The notes under the pieces were generated by a model. That model ran no database searches and was not told the DNA's origin. It saw only the letters and a list, made by a program, of their open reading frames with translations. Shown piece after piece: positions 58,874 through 64,000 of a stretch of DNA of 64,000 nucleotides; the stretch's first letter is position 1; the number at the start of each line of letters is the position of its first letter. The stretch covers positions 1,364,001 to 1,428,000 of the forward strand of contig OW818665.1 of NCBI GenBank assembly GCA_942493045.1, written 5' to 3'. The translations under genes were made by a program, and so were the position numbers. The DNA comes from Teretinema sp942493045. Its GTDB lineage: Bacteria > Spirochaetota > Spirochaetia > Treponematales > Treponemataceae.

Positions 58874-59959
58874 ATGCCCATCAAAAAGTCAGTGTTTTTT
58901 TTCAGTATGCTTTTAACCGGCTTCGGTTTGCTTTTTGGCGAGGTGTTTACCTGGCAGGCAAACACCGGAAAGCAATATGAAACCACCAGAACTGTTTCTG
59001 AATATGTACTCAGCTTGTCCGCCAGGACCGCGAAACCGGCGGTAACCACAGAAAACACCGTCTTACAGGAAACCACCGCCGTACGGCAGAGCACTAACCC
59101 CAATATTTCTTTTATACCTTCCTTCCCTAAAGACAGCATTGAGACAGGCGCGCGCTGGTCCGCTCCGGCAACAGTCAGTTACGACCTACGCAACTTTAAA
59201 ATGACCGAAACCCTGACGCTTAATCCGGTCGTACAGTATCAGCTGTTAGGCCGGGAAGAGATTGACGGCCGGTTCTATTATCACATCGTCGCGATCTGGC
59301 ATCCGATACTGGTATTCCCCGCTGAACTGCAGCGAGCCACCGGAATAACCCGTTTGAGCGGTTATTCGCGGATGGATATTTACTGGGATAACGTCGCCGG
59401 AAGTCCTAAAAAGTCATATTTGACAGAAGAACTGCAATACCGCTTTCAGGATGATTCAGCGCTGATGACCAGGCGCATTACCGATGAACTCTTTAAAACG
59501 GTAACCGATATCACCCGGCAGCAGGATTTGATCGCGATAAATAAGCAAATCGAAAACGCCAACGTAGATGATATTGAAATCAAACAAGCCGATGAAGGTA
59601 TCGTGATTTCAATGGAAAATATCCAGTTTCAACCGGATTCGGACATTCTGGCGACTACCGAGAAGGATAAACTGGCAAAAATCGGCGGAATTCTGAAAGC
59701 CTTCCAGGACCGCCGGATAAAGATTATCGGACACGCCGCCGATCCGGGCGGATCGGATCCCGTAGAGTTACTGACTCTGTCGCGGGCCCGGGCGGCATCG
59801 GTGGCTGAGTTTATGATTTTAGCCGGAATTAGGGATCGAAGCGACGTATTGATCGAGGGGCTCGGTGCCACAGTTCCGCTGGGCGACAATAGTACCGCGG
59901 AAGGACGAGCAAAAAACCGACGCGTAGAAATAATCATCCTGGATAAGGGAGAGGAATAA
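58874..59959 (+). CDS. OmpA-like protein
   Basis: A 361-residue exported protein with a signal peptide (about 1-22), a beta-rich N-terminal domain (about 23-215) of unknown type and a C-terminal OmpA domain (about 240-356). The motif GHAADPGG stands where GHTDxxG is usual, LSRARAASVAEFM follows, and the hallmark GRAKNRRVEI closes the domain. As in the OmpA-like protein at 7865, the Asp at the fourth position is Ala. The ATG has AGAAGGAG upstream and a TATAGT-like -10 near 58844. The next gene overlaps by one base. Confidence 0.9.
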   Translation: MPIKKSVFFFSMLLTGFGLLFGEVFTWQANTGKQYETTRTVSEYVLSLSARTAKPAVTTENTVLQETTAVRQSTNPNISFIPSFPKDSIETGARWSAPATVSYDLRNFKMTETLTLNPVVQYQLLGREEIDGRFYYHIVAIWHPILVFPAELQRATGITRLSGYSRMDIYWDNVAGSPKKSYLTEELQYRFQDDSALMTRRITDELFKTVTDITRQQDLIAINKQIENANVDDIEIKQADEGIVISMENIQFQPDSDILATTEKDKLAKIGGILKAFQDRRIKIIGHAADPGGSDPVELLTLSRARAASVAEFMILAGIRDRSDVLIEGLGATVPLGDNSTAEGRAKNRRVEIIILDKGEE

Positions 59960-60471
59960 TGAAAAAAAGTATTTTTTTGCTGTTTTTATTTTTTTTGAGC
60001 GGCTTTACCGTTTTTTCTCAGGACGCGGCGGCAATAACCGAGCTGTTGCAAAAACCGGTAGCTGACCTGAAAGACTTTTCGTACATGGTGGCAAGTTCCG
60101 CCGGCCGTAGCGGAACACCGTTTGAAGCTTATACCTTCTGCGACCGCTATAATGTTTTCCCGATGACAGCCGCGGCCGACACGCCGATCACGGTAAAAAT
60201 GATCTCCCAGTTTTACATGAAGGCCTATCAACTCAACGGCGGTATTCTGTGGTCCATCTTTAAATCCCCGCGCTATGCCTTCCGTGAACTCAAACACAAG
60301 GGTTTATGGTCGGGGTACCTCGACCCGGATACCCGTCTCTCCGGTCGGGAGCTGCTGCGCATTGCCGGAAAATTTGCCAATCTGTTTCCAGAGGCTGTGC
60401 TGAGTGATCCGCTCTCGCCAAAAGAAAGCGCTGAAAACTACAACGCCCTGCTGGCCTCTGCCAAGGAGTAG
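59959..60471 (+). CDS. Exported protein of unknown function
   Basis: A 170-residue protein with a clear signal peptide (about 1-20, cleaved near VFSQ-DAA). The mature part is mainly helical with one tyrosine/phenylalanine-rich central stretch (KMISQFYMKAYQLNGGILWSIFKSPRYAFRELKHKGL, named as a landmark). I do not recognise the family. It is translationally coupled to the OmpA-like gene before it and lies three bases before the barrel protein gene, so it probably serves the same envelope assembly. Confidence 0.83.
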   Translation: MKKSIFLLFLFFLSGFTVFSQDAAAITELLQKPVADLKDFSYMVASSAGRSGTPFEAYTFCDRYNVFPMTAAADTPITVKMISQFYMKAYQLNGGILWSIFKSPRYAFRELKHKGLWSGYLDPDTRLSGRELLRIAGKFANLFPEAVLSDPLSPKESAENYNALLASAKE

Positions 60472-60474
60472 AAG

Positions 60475-61668
60475 ATGAAAAAAATAAAACTTGTGCTGAT
60501 CGCTATTCCGCTCCTGTTCTGCGGTTTTTCAGCGGCCGCGTTTGACTACGGAGTTGAAATAGCCAATACCACCGGTACCCGGACATCTGATGAATTCGGC
60601 TTCTTTTATGATCATAAGGCTACGCTTTGGTTTTCAGTACCCTTTAATAACGCTAAAACTACTTTCTTAGCCGTTGAGGGAAGCATCTTCGCTTCCCGTC
60701 CGATACTGGCCGACGAGTACACTGTTGTAGCAAACCTGGACTTATTACGGCTTTCACATCGTTTGGTTAAGGACGAATCAAAAACACTTTCGATTGATAT
60801 CGGCCGTATACCAGTGGCGGACGTTGCCGGTTTATACCTTAACACAAAAGCCGACGGGGCAGAATTTCATGGGGTGTACGGGTTTGCCAATATCGACATT
60901 CTGGCCGCCTATACCGGATTGCTGAATGTCCGCTCCGGCTCCGTGCTGATGTCCAGCGATGACCGCGCCGAGACCATTACCGAAGAACTCTACGCTTTCG
61001 GTTCTCCCCGCTTTATCGGCAAGTTTACCCTGCAAATTCCGCAGGTTTTAAGCTCCATGGATATAGTAACCGAAGTAGCGGGCCAGTATGACCTGAGACC
61101 TCTGGTAAAATCCGAGTATGCTCAGTCTATCCACACCATATTTCTGACACTGTCGGCAAACGGACCGGTTCCACGAGTTCCGAATCTTTTTTACACAGTC
61201 ACCGGAGTGCTGGAAAACGGCATTTTGGAAGAAAGCGGAACCAGCTACTCAGTGGTTTCCGGAGTAACCAGCGCCCGGCTGGATCTGTATCCCGTAGCAA
61301 GCAATCACCTGTATACCGAAGTGCTGTTTTCACCGGCCAATGATGAAATAGTTACGGAATTTATTCCCATAACCTTCCAAAGCGCTGGTGCCCTCTACGG
61401 CAGAGGATACGAGAATCTGATCCGTATCAGCGCGGGCTGGAACATCAATCCGATCAAGGCTTTCAACTTATCGGCCGGCGCGAAACTATTCATGCATCAG
61501 GAAGAATTGTTTATAGATGCCGGACTGTACGACTCAACCGAAATTTCAGTGGGAGCGACTATCGAAGCTACCAGTGAACTGCGCTTTAATCTCTCGACCG
61601 ACCTGCTGTTCCCGAAGGAAGAGGACATGCAGTATCTGGTATCGCTGAAAGCGGTATTTAACCTCTAG
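60475..61668 (+). CDS. Predicted outer-membrane beta-barrel protein
   Basis: A 397-residue exported protein with a signal peptide (about 1-22, ending AAAF). The mature chain is made of alternating-residue strands with many aromatic residues, and it ends in LVSLKAVFNL, close to the C-terminal aromatic strand pattern used by the Bam machinery. Length and pattern fit a barrel of roughly 16 strands. I cannot assign a porin family. It belongs to the operon after the OmpA-like and unknown exported proteins. A FecR-like gene follows 24 bases later. Confidence 0.83.
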   Translation: MKKIKLVLIAIPLLFCGFSAAAFDYGVEIANTTGTRTSDEFGFFYDHKATLWFSVPFNNAKTTFLAVEGSIFASRPILADEYTVVANLDLLRLSHRLVKDESKTLSIDIGRIPVADVAGLYLNTKADGAEFHGVYGFANIDILAAYTGLLNVRSGSVLMSSDDRAETITEELYAFGSPRFIGKFTLQIPQVLSSMDIVTEVAGQYDLRPLVKSEYAQSIHTIFLTLSANGPVPRVPNLFYTVTGVLENGILEESGTSYSVVSGVTSARLDLYPVASNHLYTEVLFSPANDEIVTEFIPITFQSAGALYGRGYENLIRISAGWNINPIKAFNLSAGAKLFMHQEELFIDAGLYDSTEISVGATIEATSELRFNLSTDLLFPKEEDMQYLVSLKAVFNL

Positions 61669-61692
61669 GCAAAGAAGAAAGGAGAACCTGTC

Positions 61693-62376
61693 ATGAAGAA
61701 ATACATTGTCTTATGTTTAGTTACTTTGGTTGTAATTGCCCCGCTGCTGGCCCTGGATGGGCGAGTGGTCTCGGTAAGCGGTAAGGTTGAAATACAGGAC
61801 GCCCGCGGTACCTGGAGACCGCTGACCGCCGGCGAGGCTGTCACCGCCGGAGCGATGATCTCCACCGGGTTCAAATCTGAAGCCACTATTGCCATGGGAG
61901 CGTCAGTGCTCTCGATTAAACCCCTGACCCGTATGACTCTCACCCAGCTCACCGAAAAATCGGATATAATCGAAACCGAGCTGTATCTGGAAGTGGGAAA
62001 TATCCGTGCCGAAGTAAACTCGACAGAAAACAAACGCAATGGTTTTACGGTGCGCAGCCCGGTTGCTACCGCTTCCGTTCGCGGTACGGTTTTTGAAATG
62101 GGAGAGGAGCTTCATGTTGTACGCGGTTCAGTGCTCTATATCAGCGCTGTAGGACAAAAAAGAATCGGTAACGCCGGACAGCAGCTGGCTCTTTTCGGAG
62201 AAACAGTAACCGGCCCGATGACCACTCTGCAGGCGGCCATGGACAACATACCGATCTCTACCCTGCCCTCAACGGAAGTAACTTCTCCGCTTCGCGCCGG
62301 CACCGGAACCAACCCAATTGTTCCTCCCGGAACCACCGGATCCGGAACCACAACCCTTTACTTTATCATTGAATAG
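61693..62376 (+). CDS. FecR-like exported protein, long form
   Basis: A 227-residue exported protein with a signal peptide (about 1-21, ending LLALD) and a FecR-type domain (about 24-165): GRVVSVSGKVEIQDARGTWRPLTAG, AGAMISTGFKSEATIAMG, then VRSPVATASVRGTVFEM, named as landmarks. The C-terminal tail is Thr/Gly/Pro-rich and probably disordered. It is last in the operon divergent from CHASE2 cyclase 2, and it has a shorter relative at 18865 near cyclase 1. GAAAGGAGAA precedes the ATG. FecR domains commonly sit in signal-relay proteins, so a link to the cyclase is likely but unproven. Confidence 0.88.
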   Translation: MKKYIVLCLVTLVVIAPLLALDGRVVSVSGKVEIQDARGTWRPLTAGEAVTAGAMISTGFKSEATIAMGASVLSIKPLTRMTLTQLTEKSDIIETELYLEVGNIRAEVNSTENKRNGFTVRSPVATASVRGTVFEMGEELHVVRGSVLYISAVGQKRIGNAGQQLALFGETVTGPMTTLQAAMDNIPISTLPSTEVTSPLRAGTGTNPIVPPGTTGSGTTTLYFIIE

Positions 62377-62396
62377 TTCATCTTTAACCTGATAAA

Positions 62397-62430
62397 AACA
62401 AGGCCGGGTAACACCGGCCTTGTTTTTTTT
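62397..62430. terminator. Bidirectional terminator
   Basis: Perfect 11-bp stem AACAAGGCCGG / CCGGCCTTGTT with loop GTAACA; T run to the right and A run on the left serve both strands. Confidence 0.95.
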
Positions 62431-62444
62431 GAAGCGGTTGCGGT

Positions 62445-64000
62445 TTACTTCTTTACCGGTTTCTTTTTCGGCCCGGCAGGCACTGTCTTCGCGGCGGTTT
62501 TAGCCGTGGTGGTTTTCTTGGTCGATTTGGCCGCGGTTTTTGTCACGGTGGCTTTCGCAGCGGATTTGATTGACGTAGAGCCCGGCTTCGCGACAGGCTT
62601 TCCAGTAACCTTTGCCGCGGTTTTAACCGGTTTGGCTGTACCGCTGCTCTTTCCCGCCGGAGACGAAGCCGCCAGGGCTTCCGCGGCTTTACGCAGTCCG
62701 AGACCGCCTTCTTCAACGGCAGCGGCTGTGACCTCCCGGGTAGCCAGGCGTACCCCGAGCGCTTTTAAACCCTTCTCGGCATAATCCTGCGCTTTAAATG
62801 TCTGTTGCAGGGTTTTAATGCGCGGCTTGGGAGCATATTCCGCCACAAAAGAGAACTTGTCTTTGGTATGTACGAGCAGAACTTCAGCGTGTTCGGGGAC
62901 AATCAGATAATCACGGTTCAGAATATACCCCTCGATACGGCAGCGCTTGATGCAGGGATACCCGGTTTTTTTGTCTTTATACACAATAGTAAACAAGACT
63001 TTTCCAAGCGATTCCTTGTCGGAAAAACCGCAATACCATAGACCCTTGTCTACAAACAATTTGTCAGGCACATCCATTACCGTATAGACTCCGCTGCGGC
63101 GCATCACCAAAATACGGTCATAGGATGTGACCTTCATCAATTCCCGACCACCGGAAACCGCCGTCCCCAGATAACCGTTCTCTTCATCATAACGCAGGGC
63201 CGTGTCGCGGGTAACCGCTTCACGGGCTTCCACGCGGGTAAAGCTGGAAAGCTCGGTTTGACGGGCGTTTTCAGCGCCATCCAGCTTAGCCAGCAAAGCC
63301 TTCAACGTGGTAATGGCGTACGCTGTAAGATTTTTAAGCAGCTTCTGTATTTCCTTTAAACGGGCGTTGATCTGCGCGACTTCTTCACGGTTTTTATTGA
63401 TGTCGTAAAGCGAAATGCGCCGGATCGGAATTTTGAGTAGACGGTCAACATCGTCTTCAGAAACATCCCGGATCAGTTCGGCGCGGAAAGGCACGAAACC
63501 GGAGATTACGGCCTTGATCACACCCTCAGCCGTTTTCATCGTTTCTATTTTCTTGTAAATGCGTTCTTCGATAAAGATACGCTCCAGGGTGCGCATATGC
63601 AGCCGGTCCGTTAACTGGGCGCGTTCCAGCTCCAATTCCTCTTTCAGAATCGCCGTCAATTTTTTGGCATGATCCCGGATAATGGCCGTTACGGTCATCT
63701 GAACGGGCATATTATCCTTGATGACCAGCAAGTTACAGGATATGGACTGTTCGCATTCGGTGAAGGCGTACAGGGCATCGATAACGTCCGGGGTATACAC
63801 ACCGCGCTGCAGCTTGATCTCGATCTCCACCTTGTCGGTAGTGAAATCGTTGATCTCGGAGATTTTCACCTTGCCGCTACGAGCCGCGTTTTCAATCGAG
63901 GCGATCATACTCTCGGTAGTGCTGCCGAAGGGCAGTTCCCGGATCACGATGCGCTTTTCGTCAGAGGTATCCAGACGGGCGCGCACCAGCACCTTGCCGG
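62445..64000 (-). CDS. DNA topoisomerase (gyrase/topo IV) subunit A, C-terminal part
   Basis: The gene runs off the right edge; about 518 residues are visible and the reading frame is open at 64000. The visible part matches the GyrA/ParC family from within the DNA-gate region: VIRELPFGSTTESMIASIENAARSGKVKISEI, TECEQSISCNLLVIKDN, and the long coiled-coil segment (about residues 130-260). A C-terminal region follows that does not show the usual GyrA-box and may be ParC-like. The last ~80 residues are a Lys/Ala/Thr/Pro-rich tail like histone H1 (repeats of AAK, TAK, PVK). I cannot tell ParC from a GyrA paralogue without the N-terminus. Confidence 0.85.
   Translation of the reverse strand, partial: GKVLVRARLDTSDEKRIVIRELPFGSTTESMIASIENAARSGKVKISEINDFTTDKVEIEIKLQRGVYTPDVIDALYAFTECEQSISCNLLVIKDNMPVQMTVTAIIRDHAKKLTAILKEELELERAQLTDRLHMRTLERIFIEERIYKKIETMKTAEGVIKAVISGFVPFRAELIRDVSEDDVDRLLKIPIRRISLYDINKNREEVAQINARLKEIQKLLKNLTAYAITTLKALLAKLDGAENARQTELSSFTRVEAREAVTRDTALRYDEENGYLGTAVSGGRELMKVTSYDRILVMRRSGVYTVMDVPDKLFVDKGLWYCGFSDKESLGKVLFTIVYKDKKTGYPCIKRCRIEGYILNRDYLIVPEHAEVLLVHTKDKFSFVAEYAPKPRIKTLQQTFKAQDYAEKGLKALGVRLATREVTAAAVEEGGLGLRKAAEALAASSPAGKSSGTAKPVKTAAKVTGKPVAKPGSTSIKSAAKATVTKTAAKSTKKTTTAKTAAKTVPAGPKKKPVKK

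Overview
The window looks like chromosomal DNA from a spirochaete of the Treponema group. This rests on the genes: treponeme-style TPR and OmpA-like envelope proteins, two CHASE2 adenylate cyclases with FecR-like partners, spirochaete-type lipoprotein signals, and a topoisomerase subunit A with a lysine/alanine tail. Base composition is near half G+C. I see no phage, insertion sequence, CRISPR array, rRNA or obvious pseudogene. Coding density is high and no gene-free stretch exceeds 300 bases. The largest gaps (18634-18864, 22072-22284, 33499-33693, 52540-52720, 50938-51115) hold promoters or hairpins only.

Layout. 1-5348 (minus): secF (cut by the left edge), secD, yajC, a small unknown gene, rubredoxin, a TPR lipoprotein and a membrane protein. 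5421-10013 (plus): an envelope operon (TPR lipoprotein, LysM lytic transglycosylase, OmpA-like protein), then a Cys-rich small protein and a small TPR lipoprotein with their own promoter. 10083-18633: a VWA protein, trpS-aroC, a DRTGG / HATPase / FeFe-hydrogenase-like trio running into 5-formyl-THF cyclo-ligase, tRNA-Asn, a WYL regulator and a DUF3795 protein. 18865-33498: FecR-like protein, CHASE2 cyclase 1, a beta-barrel/transglutaminase/TPR protein and three large repeat-rich surface lipoproteins, with a TcdA-like gene between them. 33694-41766: HU, tRNA-Gly, a sensor kinase, birA, serS, then a minus-strand group (FliK-like, FlhB C-terminal homologue, HD-GYP, yraN, a 51-residue gene and a zinc-finger-like gene). 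41816-43946 (minus): the classic rpsP-khpA-rimM-trmD-rplS operon. 44098-49077: a GGDEF-EAL protein, a polar amino-acid ABC transporter and two small genes. 49228-50937: a GGGtGRT protein with a NifU/IscU-like partner. 51116-55912: a VapBC pair, a solute-binding protein, an MCP, a phosphoesterase and a YigZ-family protein. 55925-62376: CHASE2 cyclase 2, divergent from an OmpA / unknown / outer-membrane-barrel / FecR operon. 62445-64000: the C-terminal part of a topoisomerase subunit A.

How the genes work together. Envelope building and sensing dominate: Sec export, many lipoproteins, peptidoglycan-associated proteins and two cyclase modules that probably couple envelope state to cAMP. c-di-GMP turnover is also present (GGDEF-EAL, HD-GYP).

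The most notable regulatory signal is at about eleven first genes. A good -10 box lies only 4-9 bases before the start codon and there is no Shine-Dalgarno sequence, so these transcripts should be leaderless. Genes inside operons usually have strong Shine-Dalgarno sequences or stop/start overlaps. The best candidate for a little-described system is the GGGtGRT / NifU-like pair.
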